This document shows, piece after piece, positions 1 through 9,433 of a DNA stretch of 64,000 nt (its first letter is position 1; each line of letters opens with the position of its first letter). Source of the DNA: Allium sativum (Eukaryota; Streptophyta; Magnoliopsida; Asparagales; Amaryllidaceae); the NCBI GenBank assembly GCA_030737875.1, contig CM060910.1:251876427-251940426 (forward strand), written 5' to 3'. Position numbers and translations under genes: made by a program. The notes below the pieces were generated by a model. The model ran no database searches and was not told where the DNA came from. It worked only from the letters and a program-made list of their open reading frames with translations.

Positions 1-244
1 TGCGACAGTCAGTCTGCTTTACATATAGCCAAAAATCCGGTGTTCCATGAGCGGACAAAACATATTGAAGTTGATTGTCACTTTTTTCGTGATGCAGTGT
101 TTACAGGTCTTATTGATCCTTCTTATGTCCCTACTCATACACAACTGGCTGATGTTTTCACAAAGGCACTTGGTAAATCGCAGTTTGATAATTTATTATC
201 CAAGTTGGGCATTTTCTCTACGGAAGCTCCAACTTGAGGGGGGG
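1..244 (+). pseudogene. 3' end of an upstream Ty1/copia pol (RNase H C-terminus)
   Basis: The reading frame up to the stop at 235-237 encodes the last part of a copia RNase H domain, including the terminal phrase [10 protein letters not shown]. It is nearly identical to 3851-4093 inside the full element downstream; by eye there are three differences over about 240 bases. It runs through the same G-rich polypurine tract straight into an LTR at 245. It is therefore the tail of a second copy of the family whose 3' LTR is the same physical LTR as the 5' LTR of the next element. The rest lies outside the window. Confidence 0.9.
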
Positions 245-463
245 TGTTAAGGAATATTGAAGCAATAATGGGATATTATTTAGCTTCCTTATCTTTAGGC
301 TTGATTGATAGTATAAAATCTCTGATTATAATTTCCTTATCTTTAGGCTTGATTGATAGTATAAAATCTCTGATTATAATCTAGAACATTCCTTTGTAAC
401 TTATATATATCAATCAATGAATGAATGGAAGAACAATTCGATTCTCTCAAAACAATCTCAACA
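245..463 (+). repeat. copia 5' LTR (shared with the upstream copy)
   Basis: It begins TGTTAAGGAATATTG after a G-rich tract and ends AATCTCAACA immediately before TGGTATCAGAGC. It is the 3' LTR of the truncated copy on its left and the 5' LTR of the full element on its right. TATA-like sequences lie at 312-317, 360-365 and 402-410. Confidence 0.93.
285..380 (+). repeat. perfect 48-bp tandem duplication inside the LTR
   Basis: Bases 285-332 and 333-380 are identical 48-mers starting TTCCTTATCTTTAGGC and ending CTGATTATAAT, each with a TATAAAAT core. The same pair is present in the 3' LTR, so the duplication predates this insertion. It doubles a candidate promoter element. Confidence 0.92.
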
Positions 464-475
464 TGGTATCAGAGC
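464..475 (+). promoter_or_regulatory. copia primer-binding site (initiator tRNA-Met)
   Basis: TGGTATCAGAGC follows the LTR end with no spacer. It is complementary to the 3' end of plant initiator tRNA-Met and would prime minus-strand DNA synthesis. Confidence 0.93.
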
Positions 476-531
476 ATCAGGATTTTTAATTCTCTCTTTA
501 AAAAAAAAAAAAAAAAAAAAAAACGGCTTCC

Positions 532-720
532 ATGGCCGGCGACCAGGAACCACCACAACCGCCGCCTTCAACAAAAATCGACCCCTCATCTCCATACTAT
601 CTTGGTCCTCATGATCGACTCGGCGACTTCATAACCCCAACTCGTCTCCGTGGAGATAATTATGATGAATGGTCCAATGACGTACAAATGGCCTCTTCGC
701 ATGTTTTTACCCCGGAATAA
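532..720 (+). pseudogene. gag remnant of the copia element
   Basis: ATG at 532 opens a frame typical of copia gag N-termini: a proline-rich start, then DPSSPYYL and GDNYDEWS. After about 55 residues it jumps to wording that normally lies just before the protease (FTPE, then WKLLASFIGNT), so roughly the central 300 residues and the CCHC zinc knuckle expected in this family are missing. A TAA at 718-720 interrupts the frame, which otherwise continues in phase into the protease at 721. A 22-base A tract at 500-521 lies in the leader just upstream. The capsid function is certainly lost. Confidence 0.85.
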
Positions 721-3700
721 TGGAAACTTCTTGCTTCTTTTATTGGTAATACTAAAATTTCTGATGACCGTTTAACTGGTGAGTTTAATTGTAATTCATG
801 GATTATTGATACCGGTGCCTCACGACATGTTACTTGCAATGATCTGTGGTTATTTGATGTAAATAATGTTACTTGTCCGGTTGGTCTCCCTAATGGAAAA
901 TCTGTAATTGCTACGAAAGAAGGGTCCATTCGTTTGTCTAAAAATTTAATTCTTAAACATGTGCTTTTTGTCCCGGAATTATGTTGCAATTTAATTTCGG
1001 TTTCGCAAATTATTGATGATTTAAAATGTACTGTACAATTTACTCCAACTACTTGTGTTATACAGGACCAGTTGAGGGGGCCAATTGGAACGAGCATTAG
1101 AAGGGATGGACTTTTCTACTTTGAGGGAGACAACTATGAGCAACAGATTTCGGTGAATGCGGTTTCCTCCACTTTGGATTTATGGCACAAAAGGATGGGT
1201 CACCCCTCTGAAAAAGTAGTGAAACTTCTTCCTCCTGTCTCTAGTTATAGGGGTAGTTTAAATAAAGTTTGTGATGTTTGTTTCCGGGCAAAACATTCTC
1301 GTGATAAATTTAATTTGAGTGAAAATAAAGCCTCTCGAATATTTGAAAAAGTTCATTGTGATTTATGGGGACCATATAGACATCCCTCTTCCTGTGATGC
1401 AAGGTATTTTTTGACTATCGTTGATGATTTTTCGAGGGCTGTTTGGCTTTATTTGTTACTTGATAAAACAGAAGTGTTTAGTATGTTTATGTCTTTTGTG
1501 GACATGATTGATAGACAGTTTTCTCAAACCATTAAAGTAGTTCAAACTGATAATGGAACGGAATTTAATTGTTTACTTGACTACTTTAATGATAATGGGA
1601 TTTTATTCCAAACTTCTTGTGTTGGGACTCCACAACAGAATGGCCGGGTTGAACGTAAGCATAAACATATTTTAAATGTAGCACGGGCTCTACGGTTTAA
1701 AGCAAACTTACCAATTTATTTTTGGGGTGAAAGTGTTTTAACTGCTGCTCACTTAATTAATCGCACACCTACACCTTTACTCCAAAATAAATCACCTTTT
1801 GAAATTCTTTTTAACAAGTCACCCTCATATAATACAATTCGTACCTTTGGGTGTCTTTGTTTTGCCCAAAACCAAAAGACGAAGGGGGATAAGTTTGCTA
1901 GTCGAAGTCGAAAGTGTGTTTTTATGGGTTATCCTTTTGGTCAAAAAGGGTGGAAACTATTTGATTTGGATTCTAAGCAATTTTTTGTCTCTCGGGATGT
2001 GAAATTCTTTGAGGATGTTTTTCCCTTTCTTGTTCCGGAATCTACAAATATTACACCCAAAAATATCGTCCCAATACATAACCATGTGGATTTTGATTTT
2101 GCTGAATGTACTTCTGATTGCATGCCTAATTCTACTCCAAATCAGCCCACTACTCCCAGACGGCCCACTCCACCAAATCAGCTTGATCCATCAAACCCTC
2201 CCATACATCCAAGCCACGAAATAAATCCCACCATACCAGATCAGCTCGCCACTACTGAAATGGATCAGCCCACCCCAGAAACACCTCAGCCCGCAAATAT
2301 ACCACACTCAACCACTAATGATCCGGATCAAGAGGATATGAATTTAGGACGTGGTTTACGAACGAAGTTTCCTAATGTCCGACACAGGGATTTTGTTACT
2401 CATACTATTTTGACAGAAAGTCCATCTTCTTCGAATGACTCGTCCCATAAGCATCCCTCAGGTACTCCTTATCCTATAGCACATTATGTAAATTGTAACA
2501 GTTATTCTTTGCGTTATCGAAATTTTCTTGCAGCTATAATTTCAGGAAAAGAGCCACGTTCGTTTAAGGAGGCTATGAAGGATGAAGGATGGAGACGCTC
2601 AATGCAGGATGAAATACGGGCTCTGGAAAAGAATGAAACATGGACTGTGGAAGAACTCCCTCCGGGAAAGAAGGCCCTTGGAAGTCAATGGGTGTATCGT
2701 ATCAAATACAAGTCCGATGGAACCATCGAACGACTAAAATCCAGGCTCGTTGTTTTTGGCAATCATCAAACAGAAGGCATTGACTATAACGAGACCTTTG
2801 CTCCGGTCGCTAAAATGGTCACCGTACGGGCCTTTCTGGCTATTGCAGCCTCCAAAAACTGGGAGTTGCACCAGATGGATGTTCACAATGCCTTTCTACA
2901 CGGTGATCTTGATGAAGAAGTATACATGAGACTTCCACCTGGCTTTGAGTCATCATCTCCTAACAAGGTATGTCGCCTCCGGAAATCCTTATATGGTTTA
3001 AAGCAGGCTCCTAGATGTTGGTTTGCCAAATTAGTATCTGCCCTGAAAGACTACGGCTTTCTTCAGTCTTACTCCGATTACTCTCTATTTACCTACACTT
3101 CAGGTTCCATTCAAATAAATGTTTTAGTTTATGTGGATGATCTGCTTATATCCGGAAATAATTCTGCAGCTTTACAAACATTTAAAGCTTATTTGTCTGA
3201 CTGTTTTCATATGAAGGATTTAGGGAGTCTGAAATATTTTTTGGGTATCGAGGTTGCTCGGAGTACCTCGGGTATATTTCTCTGTCAAAGAAAGTATACT
3301 CTTGATATTTTGTCTGAAACAGGTTTATTAGGCTCTAAACCTGTCGGATCTCCAATTGAACAAAACCATAAACTTGGTTTAGCAACAGGTGCTCTATTGT
3401 CTGATCCTGAATCTTATCGCAGACTTGTTGGCAGATTGATTTATTTGGCAGTTACTCGGCCCGACCTTGCTTATTCAGTACATATTTTATCACAATTCAT
3501 GCATCAACCTAGGACTGAACATTGGGAGGCGGCCTTGCGGGTTGTACGATATTTGAAAGGTACTCCCGGACAGGGTATTTTATTACGATCCGATAGTGAT
3601 CTTACTTTGCAGGGATGGTGTGACTCTGATTGGGCAGCTTGTCCACTTACTCGACGTTCTTTGACGGGGTGGTTAGTCTTTCTGGGACGATCTCCTATTT

Positions 3701-4086
3701 CTTGGAAGACTAAAAAGCAAAACATTGTGTCTCGTAGTTCTGCAGAAGCTGAATACCGATCCATGGCTGCGATTACTTGTGAATTGAAATGGCTGAAAGG
3801 TTTATTGTTAAGCTTAGGTGTGCAACATCCTAAGGCTATAAAATTGTTCTGCGACAGTCAGTCTGCTTTACATATAGCCAAAAATCCGGTGTTCCATGAG
3901 CGGACAAAATATATTGAAGTTGATTGCCACTTTGTTCGTGATGCAGTGTTTACAGGTCTTATTGATCCTTCTTATGTCCCTACTCATACACAACTGGCTG
4001 ATGTTTTCACAAAGGCACTTGGTAAATCGCAGTTTGATAATTTATTATCCAAGTTGGGCATTTTCTCTACGGAAGCTCCAACTTGA
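721..4086 (+). CDS. copia Pol polyprotein (protease, integrase, reverse transcriptase, RNase H)
   Basis: The frame is open from just after the stop at 718-720 to TGA at 4084-4086. In order: aspartic protease with DTGAS at 808-822; GAG-pre-integrase with LWHKRMGH near 1180 and CDVC near 1270; integrase core with catalytic Asp at 1360, Asp at 1549 and Glu at 1651; a proline-rich linker at about 2130-2330; reverse transcriptase starting near WTVEELPPGKKALGSQW (2641), with YVDD at 3130-3141; RNase H starting near 3616, with CDSDW and a later CDSQSAL. All key catalytic residues are present. There is no obvious in-frame ATG at the domain start, since the natural start is the broken gag ATG at 532. 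The enzymes could act only if translated by readthrough or reinitiation. Confidence 0.92.
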   Translation, partial: WKLLASFIGNTKISDDRLTGEFNCNSWIIDTGASRHVTCNDLWLFDVNNVTCPVGLPNGKSVIATKEGSIRLSKNLILKHVLFVPELCCNLISVSQIIDDLKCTVQFTPTTCVIQDQLRGPIGTSIRRDGLFYFEGDNYEQQISVNAVSSTLDLWHKRMGHPSEKVVKLLPPVSSYRGSLNKVCDVCFRAKHSRDKFNLSENKASRIFEKVHCDLWGPYRHPSSCDARYFLTIVDDFSRAVWLYLLLDKTEVFSMFMSFVDMIDRQFSQTIKVVQTDNGTEFNCLLDYFNDNGILFQTSCVGTPQQNGRVERKHKHILNVARALRFKANLPIYFWGESVLTAAHLINRTPTPLLQNKSPFEILFNKSPSYNTIRTFGCLCFAQNQKTKGDKFASRSRKCVFMGYPFGQKGWKLFDLDSKQFFVSRDVKFFEDVFPFLVPESTNITPKNIVPIHNHVDFDFAECTSDCMPNSTPNQPTTPRRPTPPNQLDPSNPPIHPSHEINPTIPDQLATTEMDQPTPETPQPANIPHSTTNDPDQEDMNLGRGLRTKFPNVRHRDFVTHTILTESPSSSNDSSHKHPSGTPYPIAHYVNCNSYSLRYRNFLAAIISGKEPRSFKEAMKDEGWRRSMQDEIRALEKNETWTVEELPPGKKALGSQWVYRIKYKSDGTIERLKSRLVVFGNHQTEGIDYNETFAPVAKMVTVRAFLAIAASKNWELHQMDVHNAFLHGDLDEEVYMRLPPGFESSSPNKVCRLRKSLYGLKQAPRCWFAKLVSALKDYGFLQSYSDYSLFTYTSGSIQINVLVYVDDLLISGNNSAALQTFKAYLSDCFHMKDLGSLKYFLGIEVARSTSGIFLCQRKYTLDILSETGLLGSKPVGSPIEQNHKLGLATGALLSDPESYRRLVGRLIYLAVTRPDLAYSVHILSQFMHQPRTEHWEAALRVVRYLKGTPGQGILLRSDSDLTLQGWCDSDWAACPLTRRSLTGWLVFLGRSPISWKTKKQNIVSRSSAEAEYRSMAAITCELKWLKGLLLSLGVQHPKAIKLFCDSQSALHIAKNPVFHERTKYIEVDCHFVRDAVFTGLIDPSYVPTHTQLADVFTKALGKSQFDNLLSKLGIFSTEAPT

Positions 4087-4093
4087 GGGGGGG
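4087..4093 (+). promoter_or_regulatory. copia polypurine tract
   Basis: Seven G residues directly between the pol stop codon and the TG of the 3' LTR. This is the expected position for plus-strand priming. The same run precedes the LTR at 245. Confidence 0.8.
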
Positions 4094-4312
4094 TGTTAAG
4101 GAATATTGAAGCAATAATGGGATATTATTTAGCTTCCTTATCTTTAGGCTTGATTGATAGTATAAAATCTCTGATTATAATTTCCTTATCTTTAGGCTTG
4201 ATTGATAGTATAAAATCTCTGATTATAATCTAGAACATTCCTTTGTAACTTATATATATCAATCAATGAATGAATGGAAGAGCAATTCGATTCTCTCAAA
4301 ACAATCTCAACA
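4094..4312 (+). repeat. copia 3' LTR
   Basis: 219 bp, TG...CA, identical to 245-463 except for one substitution, and including the 48-bp duplication. The next bases GATAC (4313-4317) would be the right target duplication; its partner lies left of the window. Confidence 0.93.
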
Positions 4313-7300
4313 GATACCAAATGTAACAACCCCTAGAATGGTGATAAATCCTAATTTAGAAAATTCTCACCGGGACAGAACCATTTTAAGTAAATATTTA
4401 GTTTATATAAGAAATAAATTGACATAGCCAGATTAAAACGAAATCAGATTCTAACAGCGGAATGGACAAAATATAATAGTCAAAATAGATGTACCATATC
4501 ATAAAAATCTCATAAATGTAGGATACAACAAAACAGATCCCACTGCCATAATAAAGGTACATTATAAATATTCTACAAGTACAATTAACTACTAGACATA
4601 ATAATAATAAACTGGATAGAAGTCTCTATCGCCAAGCTTTTATCTCGATGACATCATCAAGCAAGCATTACTACCCTATTAACCTGTATTGTTAAGACGA
4701 AGGTGGTCAGAACAACAGTTCTGGTGAATAAAAATAATTTAAGTTTAAAAGGAAGACTATTTCCTATATTTGGCAGTATAAACTCATCAAGTTATGCCAA
4801 AGCGAATATAGCACACATATACACTGCACATATATGCATTTAATGGAAAGAGGCGAACTATTCTTGGTCACTTAAGGCCATCATAAATATAGGTGGATTC
4901 AATCACTTAATACCCTATGGATGGATTCATATGATCAGTTAATACCCTACGATGGGCCCCAATAACTAAAGACCATGTTTCCTAGTCGACAACGCTTCCA
5001 AATATTTTCTCAACGTAGTACGAGAAATAGTTATCAACCACTTAATATTGGGACTAGGTAGACATTCATCACCATTTATGACCCTTTTGGCAGACTCATA
5101 CATTACTATCTAACTATCGTTGTAGGTGAACTCCTAACCATTTAATACTTCCCTTAAACAAGAAGTTCTCCTTCCATGTTCGGTTAAACTCTTAGTATCT
5201 CATCCCTAGGTGTGCCCTCACATAGCCCCTAGACAAGAAGAGGACAACTTCCATAGAACTACCTCACTTATTCGTACATCTTTTTATTTTCAAGACCGTT
5301 TAATATCTCATAATTATTAAAGAAATGTGGAACTATAGACCACTTAATACCTAATAGGGGAGGGTCTCATGACTTGAGCCTAAATCCGAGGAATGAACCA
5401 TAGGAACGGACCAAGTCTAACCACTTAATACCCAAAATAAGACGAATCACCACTTAATACCTTCTCGAGGTAGGCCTACTTTACATAAATGGCCTATGAC
5501 GTTAGACGTCTCACATTAACCCAATTTCTTGTAATTACTGCATTTGTCTACCGATTCCAGGAAGACTTCTACTACGAGTAGGGGTTAACCTCGTGTCCAT
5601 AGTGTCATGGAATATTTTAAAAGGCCATTGATACTCACTTAACATACAAATTTTCCTACGGGGACATCTAATACAAATTCCTAATTAAACGCATTCAATA
5701 CGTATTTATGATACGTTAATTATGCTACTTAATAAATATAAATAAAAGCTTGATTAGTGACGCGTGTAAAGAAAACGTACTAACCGTTTAAAATGTTAAT
5801 CCGAACTCATAATTAAGGCAAGTCATATTTTCCCAATTCCACAACATAACATATAATTCTTCATTTCAAATTTGAAACAATAGCATGGAAATAAACATAA
5901 CAAAATAACTTGTAACTTAGGTTTTTTTTTAAGGATTATTCCGATAAATAAAAAAGGACAAGGTGAATAGCAACAATATTGTATATTTCTTCTAATACTG
6001 CTTTACTTTCATTTGAGATATTTACACAAAAACAAGGATTTTGATCACGTGTATTTTATTATATCTAAACCATCTATTTTATAAAAATAAAGTTTTAAAG
6101 TTTTAACCATACATAATTTACAATATCCATTTTGTGTTCATTTGATTTGCAATAAAAATGAAAGGAAGTACAACATACTAGATGGTAAATTAACATATAC
6201 ATCCAAAATAACAAGAATCCTCTTTTCTACATCAACAATCAAAACCCAATAATACAACTAGATTGACTGTTTTCAATTTATTAGAGATTTGGGGGATTTA
6301 TGTAATTTATTTTCGTGAAAATCCAAAATCTCTATAGTCATTCATACCCAATCCAGTTTTATACTAACAATAACAGAAAAATAGGCAAACTTAAAATAAT
6401 TCCCACCTATTTTCCAATAACAAAAAGAAGGAAACTGTGAATAGCCTAATATTGGATTGCAGCGTCAAATATACATATTCCAATTCCTTCTCCTAAATTA
6501 TCATACATGTACAGGAATCAAATTAGAGTCATACAAATATGTAAATTTAATTCCAGAAATTCTAGACAGAAACTAGAATAGAAAAAGAAGAAATAGGTTT
6601 GATTTGAGGAATAAGAAAACTAATACGATCAAATCTAGAACTAGACAAAATGGAGGTAGAATCTAGAAGAGAATGTGAGGTTTAGAGATGAGGTTATAGG
6701 ACTATTTATAGTTGTTGAAGTGTGTGAGAAATGTTGGATTTAAATTATTACATCCAGCTCAAATCACCTAAACATATAAGAAAATATAAGAAAATCGAAC
6801 TTAACCTAGCCACTACCACCCTGTCTCCACTAGGCGGTCGACACCCTCCATAGAAGAGTGATCGACCCTCCTTAAGGGGAGGCGGTCGACCACCATTTAG
6901 GTCAGGGTGCATTGAATTTAATTCATCTGCATGTCTTTTGCATTATTAATTGGTAATTAATTCCATTCAATTCTTTCTGTTTCTTTTCGAATGTTATCCC
7001 CTCTTACATGCTTACATATATACACAAATTAGAATTTGAAAATGGAATATTTTATTATGCCTTTTGTATTTATTTTATTTTAGATTTACGTTTTTAATTT
7101 CAAATTCAAATCTTGTGTATATTATTTTATTGTCCAACCTGTTATATACGTATCTTTTTTATACGAACTCTGTTTTCAATAAATAAAATACGAAAAATGG
7201 CTAAAATCTCACCTATACAATTTAAATATTTCTATGGCCAAATTCTTAATTATTAAATATTCATATTTTCAACATATTATTATTTTATTAATTATTTTTA

Positions 7301-7347
7301 ATTTAAATACATATGTCTGGCTAAGTTGTATTTTACGGGGTGGTGCA
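4313..7347 (-). mobile_element. Ty3/gypsy-type LTR (minus strand) with broken primer-binding site
   Basis: On the minus strand this reads as a ~3.03-kb LTR (7347 to 4322). It starts with a degenerate TGCACCACCCCGTAAAAT and ends GGGGTTGTTACA, followed by a 2-base spacer and TGGTATC (4313-4319). That is the first seven bases of a tRNA-Met primer-binding site, cut off by the copia insertion. It is therefore the 5' LTR of an element whose internal part lies left of the copia array. Start and end wording resemble chromovirus (Tekay/Del-like) LTRs; that lineage call is inference. No ORF of note is present. Confidence 0.75.
6702..6710 (-). promoter_or_regulatory. TATA box of the 3-kb gypsy LTR
   Basis: The minus strand reads CTATAAATAGTCC, followed downstream by C-rich leader sequence. 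Its position splits the LTR into ~0.6 kb of U3 and ~2.4 kb of R-U5. Confidence 0.55.
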
Positions 7348-8002
7348 GTAAGCCTCACCTAGTGCCTAAGCAGAAACTAAGACTACTCTTGGAAGATTTT
7401 ACAAGAAAGTTGGAATTTGAACTCCTATGCCATTTTGTTACATTTATTTACGTCCATGTCATATGAATGTTTTATTTTACATTTTATCCAATGACCATCT
7501 ACCATTTGTACTAACCATTTTGTTCTGCACCCATATCCCATTTAAAATGATAATGGTAATATAAATAAATTAAATTACAATCGTTATATATTAAATTATC
7601 ATTACTCGACCAAATAAATTTCAGCTCAACTCGATACAACTACAATGTACATTAAACATGATTTAATGTATACAATTGTTTTCATAATAACACATATCAT
7701 GTGCCCTTTTTTCTAATCTACTATTTTACTTACTGCATACTACACATGATACAACAAGATGGAAAAAAAAAAAAAAAAAAACAAGCTGAAATTCAATAAA
7801 ATATAGTTACAAAAGAGTTGTCGAATGATTCGAGTAACTTCTTTCTATGCATCTAATTAAACCCTTGACTATAATCTTTTACGCGTTTGATTGACCTTGG
7901 CAAAAACCTTCAAAGCATCGAGCATAGCTTAAAGGGGATGCGCCGATGGATTTAGGTTTTGAGAGGGGATCGATGGTGTGGGGGTACGGGAGTGTTTTGG
8001 GG

Positions 8003-8461
8003 TAGGGTTGAGCGTTTGGTTGGTATGATTTATCCAATGATGAAAATTATGAAACCAAACTAAAACCGATAAAAATGAAAACCAAACGAAACCAACGAAA
8101 TTAAGATTGGTTGGTTATTCAATTTAACCGAACTAAAATATTTTAGGCTTTATGCTTAAAATATTAACTATAATTTGAAAAAAAAAATATACGATTAAAA
8201 TATTATTATTTATGACCCCTATTTTTCTCAAAAGTAATTATTATACATATGCGATGATTAAAATTTACTTAGATAACTAAGCTAATCTAAAATATTTATA
8301 GTCTATTTGATAATTTTTAAAATATAATAAAAGTTCGGTTAATTTGGTTAAACCGGTAATCAAACTAAATTTTTTTTCCATACCGATCTAGTATCAAAAC
8401 CAAATTAAACTGACCAAAAGAAATTGGTTTGGTTGGTTTAAACCAAATAATGCCCACCCTA
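8003..8461. mobile_element. hAT-type miniature element (459 bp)
   Basis: Ends are TAGGGTTGAGCGTTTGGTT and, inverted, TAGGGTGGGCATTATTTGGTT-like, with the body rich in AACCAAA/TTTGGTT words. The flanks TTTTGGGG (7995-8002) and TTTTGGAG (8462-8469) match at 7 of 8 bases, the size of a hAT target duplication. No coding capacity. Confidence 0.75.
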
Positions 8462-9100
8462 TTTTGGAGGGCATGGTCACTGAATTAATGTGTTTTTTAA
8501 TGTAGATCACCAAGCCAACGTTGCCTTCCAAACTTGAAAGTTGAAACTCCAACCTAGCACATCACTTTACATCCCAAGCCAACTACACCAAATACTGTTT
8601 TCATTAATTGCTAGGTAACGAATTTATTTGAAACCGTTCTTCACTATCAGCATCCTCTTCCTCCTTGTTGCCCACCTCAAGGAGGGTTGCCGGAGGCTGT
8701 TGCCTGATTCCCTAGGGCCGGCACTGCCTAACTGTTGAATCTGACGACCTCACTTAAGCGTCTAAGGTTGTTTTCAAAATTCAATAGGCATGCATACATG
8801 GTCATGTTTCACATTTAAGAATGTATTCGTGCTAAATAATACAAAATTTTCAACCAAGCAGAATACCACCTACACTCTTTCCTTGAGAATTTAAAACTGA
8901 ATATTAATTATAAAGGTATATTTTACACAATAATAAATAAATATTGCATCCAATTTTTTATTGAAAATACAAGCATAAAAAAATATATAACTTCAATTAA
9001 TATTTTGTTGATCCCAACCTAAACGAATCAATCTGTGGTTCAAACCCACCTCTTTAACATATTTCCACTGATTTTTACAACCTTGCTTCCAATCAACCTC

Positions 9101-9103
<3 letters not shown>

Positions 9104-9136
<33 letters not shown>
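9104..9136 (+). repeat. 33-base T homopolymer
   Basis: An unbroken T run (A run on the minus strand) about 230 bp beyond the gene's stop codon. It could be the tail of an old retroposed sequence. Confidence 0.7.
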
Positions 9137-9137
<1 letters not shown>

Positions 9138-9366
9138 GGTTAAAATCGATACATTCGTTCTATTATCTATTTCAACAAGGTGAGGTGGCTGACACAAGTC
9201 ATAACCCGAGCTTTGTTTCTATCAGATAATTATGTTCCTTGGGTATGAAAATGCAACACAAACTTTAGCAACCATCAATATATCCAGGTATGACTACAAA
9301 ATTCTGTATCATTTCAGTCTGATCCTACTTTTTCATAAGCCGTTACAGATCCAGCACGCATGGGAA

Positions 9367-9433
9367 TTACTCAACTTTTGCAACACCGCCTCCGGGAGCA
9401 CTGCTAGTCTCTATAACAGTCTCTTTCACAAAT
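9367..9433 (-). CDS. exon 9 of the nine-exon gene (stop codon)
   Basis: Acceptor TTTTTGCAG, completes Arg204, then FVKETVIETSSAPGGGVAKV, Glu and TAA at 9369-9367. The 1,746-bp intron 8 precedes it. Confidence 0.86.

Larger units (their letters stand above)
245..4312 (+). mobile_element. Ty1/copia LTR retrotransposon, gag-deleted, in tandem with a second copy
   Basis: The element runs from 5' LTR (245-463) through primer-binding site (464-475), gag remnant, pol (721-4086) and polypurine tract (4087-4093) to 3' LTR (4094-4312). Both LTRs are 219 bp, begin TG and end CA, and differ at one site near the 3' end (GAACAA versus GAGCAA), so the copy is young. Domain order protease-integrase-RT-RNase H is that of Ty1/copia. 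Integrase and RT wording resemble the Ale/Retrofit lineage, which is recognition by memory. No target duplication can be seen at 245 because the base before it belongs to another copy's internal region. Confidence 0.93.
7348..9366. other. 3' flank of the nine-exon gene, no gene seen
   Basis: AT-rich sequence between the gypsy LTR and the stop codon of the minus-strand gene. It holds an A tract near 7762-7780, the hAT miniature element at 8003-8461 and a 33-base T run at 9104-9136. The 3' UTR of the gene must lie just left of 9367; I cannot place its poly(A) site. Confidence 0.6.

Noticed and set aside
660..1097. 145-codon minus-strand frame over the copia protease region
   Set aside because: Shadow of the real pol frame on the opposite strand.
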